DNA from: Alteromonas sp. RKMC-009
GTDB taxonomy: Bacteria; Pseudomonadota; Gammaproteobacteria; Enterobacterales; Alteromonadaceae
Direction of reading: 5' to 3'
Assembly: GCF_003584565.2 (NCBI RefSeq)
Contig: NZ_CP031010.1
Span: forward strand, 4,712,001 to 4,776,000
DNA: 64,000 bases
Under the pieces are notes generated by a model. The model made no database searches, was not told the DNA's origin, and worked only from the letters and a program-made list of their open reading frames with translations. Of the stretch, positions 54,238 to 64,000 are shown piece after piece; position 1 is the stretch's first letter, and every line of letters begins with the position of its first letter. The translations under genes and the position numbers were made by a program.

Positions 54238-54675
54238 ATGAAGAAGTTAATCAGTGCTTTAATTATCAGCGCGTCGGCCCTGAGTGCCGCCCCCGCGATG
54301 TCGAACGAATTAGGCAGTTGTCTGATCGATTCCTTAAACGGCAAAGAAAGAAAATCGCTGGCAAAATGGATTTTCTTTTCCATGGCCGCTCATCCTGAAA
54401 TAAAAAGCTATGCCGAAGTATCGGAAAAAGATCGCCTTGAGTCTGATAAGGAAATCGGCGACCTGGTCACCCGCCTGCTCGCAAGCGACTGCCCGGCGCA
54501 GTTTAAAGTTGCCTCTGAATCTGATCCCATGGCACTCCAGCGTGCTTTTGAACTGGTTGGTCAGGTCGCAATGGGCGAGTTAATGCAGGATCCGGTGGTT
54601 ACTGACGCTATCGGTAATTATTCCCACTTCATGGATCCGCAAGCCATTCAAAGCGCACTGGCCGGCGGGCAGTAA
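54238..54675 (+). CDS. Small exported alpha-helical protein, unknown
   Basis: A 145-residue protein with a signal peptide (MKKLISALIISASALSAAPA) and a mainly helical mature part containing two cysteines (ELGSCLIDSL, ASDCPAQF), which could form a disulfide. AAAAGGTG precedes the ATG. I do not recognise the family. It is a single gene, divergent from nhaC and convergent with pckA. Confidence 0.65.
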   Translation: MKKLISALIISASALSAAPAMSNELGSCLIDSLNGKERKSLAKWIFFSMAAHPEIKSYAEVSEKDRLESDKEIGDLVTRLLASDCPAQFKVASESDPMALQRAFELVGQVAMGELMQDPVVTDAIGNYSHFMDPQAIQSALAGGQ

Positions 54676-54698
54676 GGGCCAGCCAGCAACTTCATTGC

Positions 54699-54727
54699 AA
54701 AAAAAAGCCCGCAGACACACTGCGGGC
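54699..54727 (-). terminator. Rho-independent terminator of pckA
   Basis: GCCCGCAG and CTGCGGGC pair around a five-base loop. On the minus strand an eight-T tract follows, 31 bases after the pckA stop. Confidence 0.9.
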
Positions 54728-54758
54728 AATAAGTCGACTAACGTCGGATAGAAAGCTG

Positions 54759-56321
54759 TCAGAAGCCGGGGCCGGCTTTCACGATAGCATCACTGACATC
54801 ATATTTTTCGAAATTGGCTTTGAATTCCTGCACCAGATTTTCAACATAGGTTTGGTAAGCCTGCTGGTCGGCCCAGGTTTCTGCCGGCACCAGCAATTTA
54901 CTGTCGACACCCGGTACCGCTACCGGCACGTCCAGATTCAGACCATCAATATGGCGCGTTTCCACATTGGCCAGTTCACCGGAAACGATGGCGTCGATTA
55001 CCGCACGGGTAACAGGTATATCGAAGCGCTTGCCGGTACCGTAGGGACCACCGGTCCAGCCGGTATTCACCAGGAACACTTTCGCGCCGAAACTCTTCAC
55101 CCGTTTAATCAGTAATTCCGCATACACGCCGGCAGGACGCGGGAAAAACGGTGCGCCAAAGCAAGTTGAAAAAGTCGATTCAATATCAGCAGTGGAACCT
55201 ATTTCTGTCGAGCCGACTTTTGCTGTGTAACCACTTAAGAAGTGATAGGCCGCAGCTTCTTCACTGAGCACAGAAACCGGTGGTAATACGCCGCTCACAT
55301 CACAGGTGAGGAACACAACAGAGCGGGGCTCACCGCCCTTGTTCTCAGCCACACGCTTTTCGATGTGATCCAGCGGATAGGCGGCACGGGAGTTCTGTGT
55401 CAGGCTGACGTCGGCATAATCCGGGGTGCGTTTTTCATCCAGTACCACATTTTCCAAAATCGTACCGAAACGGATAGCATCCCAGATGACCGGTTCATTT
55501 TTCTGCGATAAATCGATGCACTTTGCATAACAACCACCTTCCAGGTTGAACACGCTTCCGGGCGCCCAGCCATGCTCATCATCACCAATCAGAAAGCGCT
55601 TGGGATCGGCAGACAATGTGGTTTTGCCGGTGCCGGACAGTCCGAAGAATAAGGTGACATCCCCTTGCTCTCCCACGTTGGCTGAGCAGTGCATGGGTAA
55701 CACTTCTTCTGCCGGTAACAGGAAATTCTGTACACTGAACATGGCTTTTTTCATTTCACCGGCATAACGCATACCGGCGATAAGCACCTTTTTCTCAGCA
55801 AAATTCAGAATAACCACACCGTCACTGTTGGTGCCGTCACGCTCAGGATCGCAGATAAAACCGGGCACATTGAGGATCTGCCATGCCTCTTTGTTATCCG
55901 GATTCCACGTTGCGGGCTGAATAAACAGGTTGCGGGCAAAGATATGTTGCCATGCCGTTTGTGTTCGTACTTTTATTGGCAAAGCATGTGTAGGGTCAGA
56001 GCCAACCTGTAAATGAGAAAGGAAATGTTCCTGTGTATTTAAAAAAGCGTCTACGCGGTCCCACAATGCATCAAATTTATCTGCATCAAAGGGCTTGTTC
56101 ACCTTACCCCAGTCAATGTCTGATTCCGTAGAGGGCTCTTTGACAATAAAGCGATCCGCAGGAGAACGACCTGTCCGGTGTCCGGTTTCTACTACTAGTG
56201 CACCATTGTCTGCAAGGCAACCTTCGCCACGTTTAAGTGCAATTTCTATTAACTCAGCTGACGTGAGATCAGTGAGCACGTTTACTGCTGTATCTGAATT
56301 TAAAAGTGGTGCCGCGGTCAT
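54759..56321 (-). CDS. pckA: Phosphoenolpyruvate carboxykinase (ATP)
   Basis: A 520-residue enzyme that converts oxaloacetate and ATP to PEP, CO2 and ADP, the entry to gluconeogenesis. It has [11 protein letters not shown] (substrate-binding Arg), the P-loop [16 protein letters not shown] with GDDEHGW after it, the [14 protein letters not shown] block and the late [14 protein letters not shown]. Length is close to the usual 530-540. It is a single gene with an AT-rich upstream region of about 400 bases. Confidence 0.97.
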   Translation of the reverse strand: MTAAPLLNSDTAVNVLTDLTSAELIEIALKRGEGCLADNGALVVETGHRTGRSPADRFIVKEPSTESDIDWGKVNKPFDADKFDALWDRVDAFLNTQEHFLSHLQVGSDPTHALPIKVRTQTAWQHIFARNLFIQPATWNPDNKEAWQILNVPGFICDPERDGTNSDGVVILNFAEKKVLIAGMRYAGEMKKAMFSVQNFLLPAEEVLPMHCSANVGEQGDVTLFFGLSGTGKTTLSADPKRFLIGDDEHGWAPGSVFNLEGGCYAKCIDLSQKNEPVIWDAIRFGTILENVVLDEKRTPDYADVSLTQNSRAAYPLDHIEKRVAENKGGEPRSVVFLTCDVSGVLPPVSVLSEEAAAYHFLSGYTAKVGSTEIGSTADIESTFSTCFGAPFFPRPAGVYAELLIKRVKSFGAKVFLVNTGWTGGPYGTGKRFDIPVTRAVIDAIVSGELANVETRHIDGLNLDVPVAVPGVDSKLLVPAETWADQQAYQTYVENLVQEFKANFEKYDVSDAIVKAGPGF

Positions 56322-56738
56322 TTTGGTAAGCCCTTTGGTAAGTTTACATTTTAACTTTCAAAAATCCTTTTCAATTCGATTGTATATAAAACAAGGGAAG
56401 AGACAACATCATAAATACAAATAGCGATTATTTTTTGATCTGAATGACGTTTTAAAGAAATAAACTTTCAGAATGAGTAAAGCATGAAAAAGTTGTAATG
56501 AAAAATAACTATTAATTTTCAATAAATTATGAAAATATCGAGGAGTTGTAACTTGATTGTAAAATCAAAAGACGGGTAACAAAATTTGGTTTACACACAA
56601 TTAAACGTTGGTCGCCCTTTTCCGGAAGCAGGGCTTTGCGGCTGCGGCCTGAAAGCAGGACCTGCCGGGCTTAAGCGGCAGGCACTGTCGTATTTCCGTT
56701 TTTTTGCGAAGCGCTAACTCAGGTACTTCGCAGGGCTT
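56322..56738. other. Intergenic region upstream of pckA and downstream of hslO
   Basis: The part nearest pckA (56330-56600) is very AT-rich and should hold its promoter, though no single one can be chosen. Near hslO a GC-rich stem (CCTGCCG and CGGCAGG, near 56660) and a second short stem (GCGAAG and CTTCGC, 56706-56731) occur. Neither has a U tract on the minus strand. No gene is seen. Confidence 0.4.
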
Positions 56739-57638
56739 TTACTGATCTTTACGGGTTTCCACAAACTGGCCATTGTGAATGGCTTCCACATCCACGCTGT
56801 CGAACAGATATTCAGAATGACAATACTGGCAGTGCATTTTAATGGCACCATCCTCTTCAATGATCTGCAGCAGCTCTTGTTTGTCCACGTTTCTCAGTGC
56901 GTCAGCACTGCGCTGTTTGGAGCAGGAACAGGAGAATGAAACCGGGTGAGCCGGATACACTTCAACTTCTTCCTGGTGGTACAGACGATACAGAATATCA
57001 TTCACCGGCAGACCAAACATTTCATCCTCTTTCAGGGTTTCGGTCAGCTTGCACACATGCTCAAAATCAGTATCCTGCGCCACATCTGTAGCGGCAGCCT
57101 GACTGGGCAGTACCTGCAATAGCATACCCGCAGCACGGGCGCGGGTAGGTTCCTGCAAATCAGTCATCAGAATGATTTTCGTCGCCAGTTGTTCAGACTG
57201 AGTGAAATAGGCTTCCAGACATTCAGCAAGTGTTGGCTTGTCCAGCCCTACAACACCCTGATAACGTTCACCTTCTTCCGGCGTGATAGTAATCACCAGT
57301 ACAGCGTCTTTTACCAGTTCACCAAAGCTCTCAGGCAAAACCGTCAGCGTTTCATCCCAACGGGCTACGCCACGAAGTTTGTATTCATGGGTGGCGTTGA
57401 TTACCGCGTAGCTCACCGGCCCTTTACTCTGAATTTGCAAACCGATTTCGCCTTTGAATTTTAAAATTGCTGTCAGCAAACAGGTTGCCGCTGCCATTTC
57501 ACTCAACAGGTGCTGGATTTGCACCGGATATTCCGTGCTGTGCACAATGGATTGCAGACTTTCTTCCAGCCTGACCAGCTCGCCGCGTACGTTTGCTGCA
57601 TTCAACAAATAGCGATGTAATTCATCATAGTTGCTCAT
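56739..57638 (-). CDS. hslO: Redox-regulated chaperonin Hsp33
   Basis: A 299-residue holdase activated by oxidation. The C-terminal zinc switch is intact: FSCSCSKQR (CxC) and HCQYCHSEYLF (CxxC). The N-terminal part has the family order ATCLLTAILKFKGEIGLQ, GVVGLDKPTLAECLEAYF and FEHVCKLTETLKEDEMF. AGGATAG lies upstream of the ATG. It follows hslR by 23 bases, the standard hslR-hslO operon. Confidence 0.96.
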   Translation of the reverse strand: MSNYDELHRYLLNAANVRGELVRLEESLQSIVHSTEYPVQIQHLLSEMAAATCLLTAILKFKGEIGLQIQSKGPVSYAVINATHEYKLRGVARWDETLTVLPESFGELVKDAVLVITITPEEGERYQGVVGLDKPTLAECLEAYFTQSEQLATKIILMTDLQEPTRARAAGMLLQVLPSQAAATDVAQDTDFEHVCKLTETLKEDEMFGLPVNDILYRLYHQEEVEVYPAHPVSFSCSCSKQRSADALRNVDKQELLQIIEEDGAIKMHCQYCHSEYLFDSVDVEAIHNGQFVETRKDQ

Positions 57639-57661
57639 GAAATCTATCCTGTCTTAGCAGC

Positions 57662-58066
57662 TTACTGCTGCTTAAATTTAATAATCTGTCTGCGTTGTTT
57701 TTTGTCCGGTCTGTTGTCAGGACGCGGACTGTGAAACGCACTTAATTTGCGGGCCTGCTGATTGGATTCCCGCTGGGCAATACTTTCCGGTGTCTCCTCG
57801 TAAAGCGCTTCTGCGAGCGGTGCACTCAGGCGTTTATCACTCAGTCCCAGCACTTTTATTTCTTTTGTGTCCCATCCGGCCGGAACTTTTATCATGGCGC
57901 CGGGCTCTACGTTTCTGCCCGGCTTCGCACGCTGGTCGTTGTAATGCACTTTACCGGCCTGCACCATCTCCCGCGCCAGACCGCGGGTTTTGAACAGACG
58001 AACAGCCCAGAGCCACTTGTCCAGGCGGACATTTACGTCAGTATCGCTTTGATTACGATTGCTCAT
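57662..58066 (-). CDS. hslR: Ribosome-associated heat-shock protein Hsp15 (S4 domain)
   Basis: A 134-residue RNA-binding protein that recycles stalled 50S subunits carrying tRNA. The N-terminal S4 domain reads VRLDKWLWAVRLFKTRGLA, AGKVHYNDQRAKPGRNVEPG and IKVPAG. The C-terminus is basic (RPDKKQRRQIIKFKQQ). It is the first gene of hslR-hslO, divergent from the gsp operon. No clear sigma-32 promoter was found upstream. Confidence 0.95.
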   Translation of the reverse strand: MSNRNQSDTDVNVRLDKWLWAVRLFKTRGLAREMVQAGKVHYNDQRAKPGRNVEPGAMIKVPAGWDTKEIKVLGLSDKRLSAPLAEALYEETPESIAQRESNQQARKLSAFHSPRPDNRPDKKQRRQIIKFKQQ

Positions 58067-58179
58067 GTAATATTTTTGTCACTCTTTCGTTTTACTGTTG
58101 TGACCCCCGCCTCGACCGGGCTATGATGGGTCGGCTAGCTCTAAATCTATTATTAAAAAAGCAGTACCTTCGACAACGC

Positions 58180-59127
58180 ATGACACTCGACAAATTGAAT
58201 TCTCAGTCACTGGCACTTTTCTTCAGCCGGCATCAGAAACAAGTGCATCTCGCAATTGTTGTTTTGCTGAGCCTGTACCTGTTAGCGTTTGCTGCAAAAC
58301 TCATCTGGCGAATTATACCCGAACCAGCCGGGCCTGCCACACCAGCCGGACTAACTTCACAGCCTGAACGCATTACCTCTGCGCAAAGTGGGGTCGATGT
58401 TGCCGGATTACAACAGTTGAACCTGTTCGGAACCGTCAACCGGACAGAACAGGCCGCAGACGAACAGCCGGTGACAGACGCGCCGGAAACAAAACTAAAT
58501 TTAACGCTGACAGGCGTGGTAGTCAGTTCGCTCAAAGAAGAAGCCACGGCGATCATTGAAAACCGGGGCACCCAAAACGTATACGGTCTGGGCGAAAAAA
58601 TAGAAGGGACTAACGCCACACTCGATCAGGTCATGAACGACCGCGTTATTATTAAAAACGGTATTCGCCGTGAAACCCTGATGCTTGACGGTGTGGATTA
58701 CGACGAAGCAAACCGCCAGCGTACAGCGCGCGCTGATGACAAACCCCGTGCCGCAGCCCCCGCGCCTAAACGCCGCATTCCGCCTCCGCCGCAAAATCAG
58801 GTGGAGCTGGATGAAGACGTTGCCTCATCATTACGGGAAAGCCCGGCAGATTTCATGGATTTCATCGCTATTACGCCCAAAATCGGTGATGGCCAGCTGG
58901 TCGGCTACGAAATCAAACCGGGTAAAAAACCAGATCTGTTTCAATCAGCCGGCCTGCAGGCGGGCGATGTTGTCATCCAAATCAACGGATTGGATTTGAC
59001 CGATACCCAGCAATCAAAGGAAGCCATGAGTGAACTTCGTCAGGCCGATACCATAGAGCTGACGCTGACACGTGATGGTGAGTACATTACCTTGTACCTG
59101 GAAATCCCGGAGGCGGGTAATGACTAA
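58180..59127 (+). CDS. gspC: Type II secretion system protein GspC
   Basis: A 315-residue inner-membrane subunit that connects the inner-membrane platform to the GspD secretin. A cytoplasmic start is followed by one TM helix (LAIVVLLSLYLLAFAAKLI), the HR domain with LQQLNLFGTV and GVVVSSLKEEATAII, and a C-terminal PDZ-like domain (LVGYEIKPGKKPDLF, AGDVVIQINGLDL). I chose the ATG at 58180; two in-frame ATGs at 58123/58126 would add 19 residues and none has a strong ribosome-binding site. It is the first gene of the gsp operon. Confidence 0.93.
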   Translation: MTLDKLNSQSLALFFSRHQKQVHLAIVVLLSLYLLAFAAKLIWRIIPEPAGPATPAGLTSQPERITSAQSGVDVAGLQQLNLFGTVNRTEQAADEQPVTDAPETKLNLTLTGVVVSSLKEEATAIIENRGTQNVYGLGEKIEGTNATLDQVMNDRVIIKNGIRRETLMLDGVDYDEANRQRTARADDKPRAAAPAPKRRIPPPPQNQVELDEDVASSLRESPADFMDFIAITPKIGDGQLVGYEIKPGKKPDLFQSAGLQAGDVVIQINGLDLTDTQQSKEAMSELRQADTIELTLTRDGEYITLYLEIPEAGND

Positions 59128-59148
59128 TAAAAACAGGAAGACAGACTC

Positions 59149-61185
59149 ATGAGGCAAGAGAGCCGGACTTTATTCTCCCGGATTACTGCAGCTATCTGTG
59201 CTGCCGCGCTGTGCGTCTCTGCCACAGCCGCAGAGTACATGCCGAATTTCAAAGATACCGACATCAATGAATTCATTTCCATTGTTGGTAAAAACCTCAA
59301 GAAAACCATTATTGTCGAGCCCAACGTCAGGGGCAAAATCAGTGTGCGTTCATACGACATGCTCACTGAAGAACAATACTACCAGTTCTTTTTAAACGTA
59401 CTGCAAGTCTACGACTTCGCTGTGGTAGAAATGCCCAGCGGTGTGCTGAAAGTCGTGCGCTCAAAGGAGGCGAAGACCTCCAATATTCCGGTTGTTGAAG
59501 GTTCGGCAATGGACGGTGACGAAATGATCACCCGCGTTGTACCCGTTTACAACGTACCTGTGCGTGAATTAGCCCCAATCCTTCGCCAACTTAATGATCA
59601 GGCCGGTGGCGGCAACGTGGTTGCTCACGATCCGTCCAACGTGATGATGCTCACAGGCCGTGCGGCCGTGGTAAACCGCCTGGTGGAAATCATAGAGCGC
59701 GTGGACCGCGCGGGTGATGAAGAAGTGGAAATTGTTAAGCTGCGCTACGCATCGGCATCAGAGATGGTTCGTATTGTCGACAGCATCAATAAGTCTCAGG
59801 GCAAAGCCGCTAACACCGGCAAGTCAGAGCCCCGCGCTGTGGCAGATGACCGTACAAACTCAGTGATCGTCAGCGGTGATGCTAAAGCCCGTGCCCGCAT
59901 TGTTAACCTGATCCAGCGTATGGACCAGGAGCTGGAATCAAGCGGCAATACCCGCGTTGTCTTCCTGAACTATGCCAAAGCAGAAGATCTGGTAAAAGTA
60001 CTGCAGGGTGTATCTGCCAGCATTCAGGCTGAAGCACAGGGCGGCAACACACAAAGCCGTGGCAGTGCTAAGCGTGACATCAGCATTGATGCCCATGAAG
60101 ACTCCAATGCCGTGGTTATCACAGCTGAGCCGGACATGATGCGTTCTTTAGAAGAAGTTATCCGCCAGTTAGATGTACGCCGTGCGCAGGTACAGGTTGA
60201 AGCCATTATTGTTGAAGTATTTGAAGGCGACGGCGCAACCCTGGGTGTGCAATGGGTTACTGAAGAAGGCGGTGGCACCCAGTTTAACAATGGTGTTGTA
60301 CCGGTTGGTTCACTGGCTGTGGCGCTGAAACAGGCAGAAGACACCACCACCACAGAAGCCTACATCACCGATGAAGGCAACGTGGTACAAATCGATTCCA
60401 CCGAAGAAGGCGATTATACCGCCCTTGCAAGCCTGCTGAGCGGCGCCAATGGCCTGCTTGCCGGTATCATCAAAGACGGCTGGGGAGCCGTCGTTCAGGC
60501 AGTCAGTAACGATACCAACTCAAACGTACTGGCAACGCCTCACCTGACTACCATGGATAACGAAGAAGCCTTCTTTATCGTGGGTCAGGAAGTGCCTATC
60601 ATTACCGGCACCACCACCGGCGATAATAATTCAAATCCTTTCCAGACCGTTGATCGTCAGGAAGTGGGTATCAAGCTGAAAGTCACCCCGCAAATTAACG
60701 AAGGTGATGCCGTTCAGCTGACCATCGAGCAGGAAGTATCCAGCGTCAGTGGCGCAACGTCTGTAGACATTTCTATCAACAAACGCCAAATCAAAACCAC
60801 GGTCATTGTTGATGACGGCGGCACCATTGTACTGGGCGGCCTGATTGATGAAGATGTTCAGGAAAGTGTGTCTAAAGTACCGCTGCTGGGTGATATCCCA
60901 ATTTTAGGTCACCTGTTCAAGTCTACCTCTACCAGCAAGCGTAAGCGTAATCTGATGGTGTTCTTAAAGCCTACCATCGTTCGTGACGGTGTGCGTATGA
61001 ATGAAATCAGTCACCGTAAGTACAACTATATCCGTGCCCAGCAACTGAAGCGCCACTCTGAAGGTGTGTCGCTGATGCCATCACAGGAACAGCCTTCCAT
61101 GCCGGAATGGGATGATGCGCTGGCGCTGCCTCCCTCTTTTGAAGATTACATTCTGGAAAAAGAGAAGAACAAGGATAACGATTGA
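59149..61185 (+). CDS. gspD: Type II secretion outer-membrane secretin GspD
   Basis: A 678-residue secretin forming the outer-membrane channel. After the signal peptide ([17 protein letters not shown]) come the N0 domain ([20 protein letters not shown]), N1-N3 repeats ([38 protein letters not shown]), the secretin barrel with [20 protein letters not shown], and the late [23 protein letters not shown] lies upstream of the ATG. It is the second gene of the gsp operon. Confidence 0.97.
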   Translation: MRQESRTLFSRITAAICAAALCVSATAAEYMPNFKDTDINEFISIVGKNLKKTIIVEPNVRGKISVRSYDMLTEEQYYQFFLNVLQVYDFAVVEMPSGVLKVVRSKEAKTSNIPVVEGSAMDGDEMITRVVPVYNVPVRELAPILRQLNDQAGGGNVVAHDPSNVMMLTGRAAVVNRLVEIIERVDRAGDEEVEIVKLRYASASEMVRIVDSINKSQGKAANTGKSEPRAVADDRTNSVIVSGDAKARARIVNLIQRMDQELESSGNTRVVFLNYAKAEDLVKVLQGVSASIQAEAQGGNTQSRGSAKRDISIDAHEDSNAVVITAEPDMMRSLEEVIRQLDVRRAQVQVEAIIVEVFEGDGATLGVQWVTEEGGGTQFNNGVVPVGSLAVALKQAEDTTTTEAYITDEGNVVQIDSTEEGDYTALASLLSGANGLLAGIIKDGWGAVVQAVSNDTNSNVLATPHLTTMDNEEAFFIVGQEVPIITGTTTGDNNSNPFQTVDRQEVGIKLKVTPQINEGDAVQLTIEQEVSSVSGATSVDISINKRQIKTTVIVDDGGTIVLGGLIDEDVQESVSKVPLLGDIPILGHLFKSTSTSKRKRNLMVFLKPTIVRDGVRMNEISHRKYNYIRAQQLKRHSEGVSLMPSQEQPSMPEWDDALALPPSFEDYILEKEKNKDND

Positions 61186-61187
61186 TC

Positions 61188-62750
61188 ATGGCTGCGAATG
61201 AAGACCCGCTAGAGCAGGCTATCGCAGCACAGGAAGAAGCTATGGATAGCCTGCCGGATGATGAACTGGCAGAAGCAGCAGGCCCCCGCCAGCTGAGTTT
61301 CAGCTTTGCCAAGCGGCATCATGTGTTGCTGGAGACAAATACGGATCCGGCCACCCTGTATTACACCGAAGCCACGCCATTTGCGGTATTTGCTGAAGTG
61401 CGCCGCTTTTTCGGTGAGCCGTTTACCTTAACAGAAATTCAGCAGGACAAATTCGAAGGCTTGCTGACACAGGCATTCCAGCGTGACTCCTCGGCTGCCA
61501 AACAATTGATGGAAGATTTGGGGAATGAGAGCGACTTGTTCTCATTAGCCGAAGAATTACCGGATACCGAAGATCTTCTCGACAGTGAAGACGATGCGCC
61601 AATCATTAAACTGATCAACGCTATGCTCGGTGAAGCTATTAAAGAAGGCGCCTCGGATATTCACATCGAAACCTTCGAGAACCAGCTCATAGTGCGTTTT
61701 CGCGTTGACGGGGTATTGCGGGAAATTTTACGTCCCAACCGCAAGCTGTCTTCCATGCTGGTTTCCCGTATTAAAGTTATGGCCAAGCTGGATATCGCCG
61801 AAAAGCGCGTCCCTCAGGATGGCCGTATAACCCTTCGAATAGCCGGCCGTGCTGTCGACGTGCGTGTATCGACCATGCCGTCCAATCACGGTGAACGGGT
61901 CGTACTGCGTTTATTAGATAAAAACAATGCCCGCCTGAATCTTGAAGATTTGGGCATGACCAAACGCAACCGCGATATCTTTTCATCGTTAATCCGTAAG
62001 CCTCACGGCATTATCCTGGTTACCGGTCCTACCGGTTCCGGTAAAAGTACTACCTTGTATGCGGGCTTAACGGAAATCAACTCGAAAGACCGCAACATCC
62101 TCACTGTTGAAGATCCTATCGAATTTGATTTACCCGGCATCGGCCAAACTCAGGTAAATCCCCGAGTAGATATGACTTTCGCCCGCGGCCTGCGTGCGAT
62201 CCTGCGTCAGGATCCGGACGTGGTGATGGTGGGTGAAATCCGTGATATTGAAACCGCGCAAATTGCGGTTCAGGCCAGTTTAACCGGTCACTTAGTACTT
62301 TCAACACTGCACACCAATACCGCTGCCGGTGCCATTACCCGTCTTGAAGACATGGGCATCGAACCGTTTCTGATGTCTTCCAGTTTGCTTGCCGTGCTTT
62401 CCCAGCGCCTGGTCAGAACATTGTGTCCTGAATGCCGTATTCCGGTAAAGCCAAACGAACAGCAGGCGGAATTACTGAATCTGCCCGCCGGTGAGCCACT
62501 GCCGACCATTTATCAGCCCAAAGGCTGTGCCGCCTGTAATCAAACCGGTTATCGCGGCCGGACAGGTATTCACGAACTGCTGCTGGTTGATGAACCCATC
62601 CGCGGCATGATGCACGATGGTAAAGGTGAGCAGGCTATCGAAAAATACATTCGCCAGACCACCCCCAGTATTCGCGAAGACGGCTGCCATAAAGTGCTGG
62701 CCGGTAAAACGTCGCTGGAAGAAGTGTTGCGCGTGACCCGCGAGGACTAA
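61188..62750 (+). CDS. gspE: Type II secretion ATPase GspE
   Basis: A 520-residue cytoplasmic ATPase that drives pseudopilus assembly. Walker [11 protein letters not shown] is at about 280-289, with the Asp box [14 protein letters not shown], Walker B region [11 protein letters not shown] and the His box [12 protein letters not shown]. The zinc-binding tetracysteine is LCPEC plus [16 protein letters not shown]. The ATG at 61188 is two bases after the gspD stop, with AAGGAT upstream; an overlapping TTG is the alternative. Confidence 0.96.
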   Translation: MAANEDPLEQAIAAQEEAMDSLPDDELAEAAGPRQLSFSFAKRHHVLLETNTDPATLYYTEATPFAVFAEVRRFFGEPFTLTEIQQDKFEGLLTQAFQRDSSAAKQLMEDLGNESDLFSLAEELPDTEDLLDSEDDAPIIKLINAMLGEAIKEGASDIHIETFENQLIVRFRVDGVLREILRPNRKLSSMLVSRIKVMAKLDIAEKRVPQDGRITLRIAGRAVDVRVSTMPSNHGERVVLRLLDKNNARLNLEDLGMTKRNRDIFSSLIRKPHGIILVTGPTGSGKSTTLYAGLTEINSKDRNILTVEDPIEFDLPGIGQTQVNPRVDMTFARGLRAILRQDPDVVMVGEIRDIETAQIAVQASLTGHLVLSTLHTNTAAGAITRLEDMGIEPFLMSSSLLAVLSQRLVRTLCPECRIPVKPNEQQAELLNLPAGEPLPTIYQPKGCAACNQTGYRGRTGIHELLLVDEPIRGMMHDGKGEQAIEKYIRQTTPSIREDGCHKVLAGKTSLEEVLRVTRED

Positions 62751-62753
62751 TCC

Positions 62754-63974
62754 ATGGCAGCGTTTTCATACAAAGCGGTAAACGCCAGTGGTCGCAATAA
62801 ACAGGGCGTACTTGAAGGCGATAATGCCAGACAGGTACGTCAGCAATTGCGTGAAAAAGGGCTTATCCCCTTAGAAGTTGAACTGGTAGCGGAAAAATCC
62901 GGCGGGAAATCACAGGGCTTTTCTCTGTTCCGTCCGCGTATTTCAGCCGCGGATCTGTCGTTGATCACCCGTCAGCTCTCTACCCTCATTGAATCTGCCC
63001 TGCCTATCGAAGAAGCGTTACTGGCGGTGGCGGAACAAAGTGAAAAACCCCGTCATAAAAATATGATGATGGCAGTTCGTAGTAAAGTAGTGGAAGGTCA
63101 TGGTCTTGCAGATGCCATGAACCAGTTCCCCGGGGTGTTCGACGAACTCTACCGCGCTATGGTGGCAGCCGGTGAAAAATCCGGTCACCTTGACGTAGTA
63201 TTAAACCGTCTTGCCGATTACACGGAACGAAGACAGCAAACCCGTAGTCAGATAACCCAGGCGCTGGTGTACCCGTCCATTATGCTGGTGTTTGCCATTG
63301 GTGTTATTTCACTGCTGCTGACCATAGTCGTGCCTAAAATTGTGGGTAACTTTACAAACATGGGGCAGGAGCTGCCGGCCATCACTCAGTTTCTTATCGA
63401 TTTGAGTGAATGGATGCAGAGTTACGGTCTGATTGTTTTACTGCTGATTTTCATTCTGATTGCCGCAGGTAACCGGCTTGTGCAACAGCCTGCCATGAAG
63501 TTGAAATATCATCAGTTAATATTACGCTTACCCGTGGTCGGAAAAGTCAGTAAAAGCCTGAATACCGCGAGGTTTGCCCGCACATTGAGTATTTTGACAT
63601 CCAGTGCGGTTCCGCTGCTTGAAGCCATGCGCATTTCAGCGGATGTGCTGCAAAATCAGCATATCAAGAATCAAATAAACGAAGCGGCGGTCAATGTAAA
63701 AGAAGGCAGCAGCTTACGGGCAGCGCTGGATAACACCAGGATGTTTCCTCCGATGATGATGCACATGATTGCATCCGGCGAGAAATCCGGTGAATTACAA
63801 CAAATGCTGGGCCGCGCTGCGGATAACCAGGAACGGGAATTTGAGACACAGGTCAGTATTTCCCTGAAAATTTTTGAACCTATGTTGATTGTGGTGATGG
63901 CTCTTGTGGTGCTGTTCATTGTAATGGCCATCCTGCAACCGATTTTAGCTATGAACAAAATGGTGAATATCTAA
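62754..63974 (+). CDS. gspF: Type II secretion inner-membrane protein GspF
   Basis: A 406-residue polytopic platform protein. The duplicated GspF domains are visible: ADLSLITRQLSTLIESALPI with LYRAMVAAGEKSGHLDVVL in the first, and ARFARTLSILTSSAVPLLEA with MMHMIASGEKSGELQQML in the second. Three TM helices lie around VYPSIMLVFAIGVISLLLTI, QSYGLIVLLLIFILIAAG and the C-terminus. GAGGA lies seven bases before the ATG. Confidence 0.96.
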   Translation: MAAFSYKAVNASGRNKQGVLEGDNARQVRQQLREKGLIPLEVELVAEKSGGKSQGFSLFRPRISAADLSLITRQLSTLIESALPIEEALLAVAEQSEKPRHKNMMMAVRSKVVEGHGLADAMNQFPGVFDELYRAMVAAGEKSGHLDVVLNRLADYTERRQQTRSQITQALVYPSIMLVFAIGVISLLLTIVVPKIVGNFTNMGQELPAITQFLIDLSEWMQSYGLIVLLLIFILIAAGNRLVQQPAMKLKYHQLILRLPVVGKVSKSLNTARFARTLSILTSSAVPLLEAMRISADVLQNQHIKNQINEAAVNVKEGSSLRAALDNTRMFPPMMMHMIASGEKSGELQQMLGRAADNQEREFETQVSISLKIFEPMLIVVMALVVLFIVMAILQPILAMNKMVNI

Positions 63975-64000
63975 TGAGAAAAATGAGAAGACATGCCGGT
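63974..64000 (+). CDS. gspG: Type II secretion major pseudopilin GspG, first nine codons only
   Basis: The window ends inside this gene. The visible residues MRKMRRHAG are the basic leader that precedes the prepilin cleavage site Gly-Phe in GspG. The ATG shares a base with the gspF TAA (TAATG). The position after gspF and the leader sequence make the assignment likely. An ATG three codons later is the alternative start. Confidence 0.75.

Noticed and set aside
56640..56735. Hairpins downstream of hslO as a terminator
   Set aside because: On the minus strand neither stem is followed by a U tract; one is followed by an A run.
58100..58170. CCCATCAT on the minus strand as a sigma-32 -10 for hslR
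   Set aside because: There is no CTTGAA-like element at the required distance upstream.

Overview
The window looks like chromosomal DNA from a marine gammaproteobacterium of the Alteromonadales, most likely Alteromonas or a close relative. This is inferred from protein families and gene order, not from a database search. The supporting signs are the split three-gene pnt operon, dsbD, aroQ-accB-accC and prmA-dusB-fis-purH-purD in the expected order, a TonB2/Ttp-type energy-transduction operon, two large TonB-dependent receptors, NhaD and NhaC antiporters, and a gsp operon starting with gspC.

Layout. 1-2.5 kb: pntAA-pntAB-pntB proton-translocating transhydrogenase (minus strand, pntB cut by the window start). 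3-10.4 kb: parvulin PpiC, a PhnD-like periplasmic binding protein paired with a membrane histidine kinase, a giant FG-GAP lipoprotein and a Uma2-family nuclease-like protein. 10.6-15.5 kb: groES-groEL behind a clear sigma-32 heat-shock promoter, fxsA and dsbD. 15.6-20.3 kb: an Oar-like TonB-dependent receptor, then the 3' remnant of an AT-rich unknown gene cut by an intact IS30-family element. 20.6-22.9 kb: aroQ, accB, accC.

22.9-39.7 kb is an accessory-looking block between accC and prmA. It holds a DUF3750 lipoprotein, two outer-membrane proteins, a 708-residue fusion of a FAN1-like VRR-NUC nuclease to a DEDDh exonuclease, a CPXCG protein, a flavin-reductase-like protein, a TAT-exported HiPIP, and a long iron-uptake locus on the minus strand. 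That locus comprises a Fur box, a FepA/PfeA-like receptor, a terminator, a DUF3450 protein, a TtpC-like ExbB, a short ExbB, ExbD, TonB, a TPR protein, DUF3649, a PepSY-TM protein and DUF3325. Together these could capture a ferric siderophore, energise its import and perhaps reduce the iron at the inner membrane.

39.8-46.3 kb is core again: prmA, dusB-fis, purH, an exported methyltransferase-like protein, purD. 46.4-54.7 kb: psiE, a PrkB-type phosphoribulokinase-like protein, nhaD, ompR-envZ, an MFS transporter, nhaC and a small secreted protein, so ion homeostasis and osmosensing genes lie together. 54.8-58.1 kb: pckA, then hslR-hslO redox/heat chaperone genes. 58.2-64 kb: the type II secretion operon gspC-D-E-F with the first codons of gspG at the window edge.

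I saw no tRNA, rRNA or CRISPR array. The most notable non-coding signals are the sigma-32 promoter, the Fur box, a near-consensus PHO box after prmA, a 20-bp palindrome upstream of pntAA, a perfect 10-bp dyad upstream of nhaC, and a hairpin that covers the nhaD ribosome-binding site.
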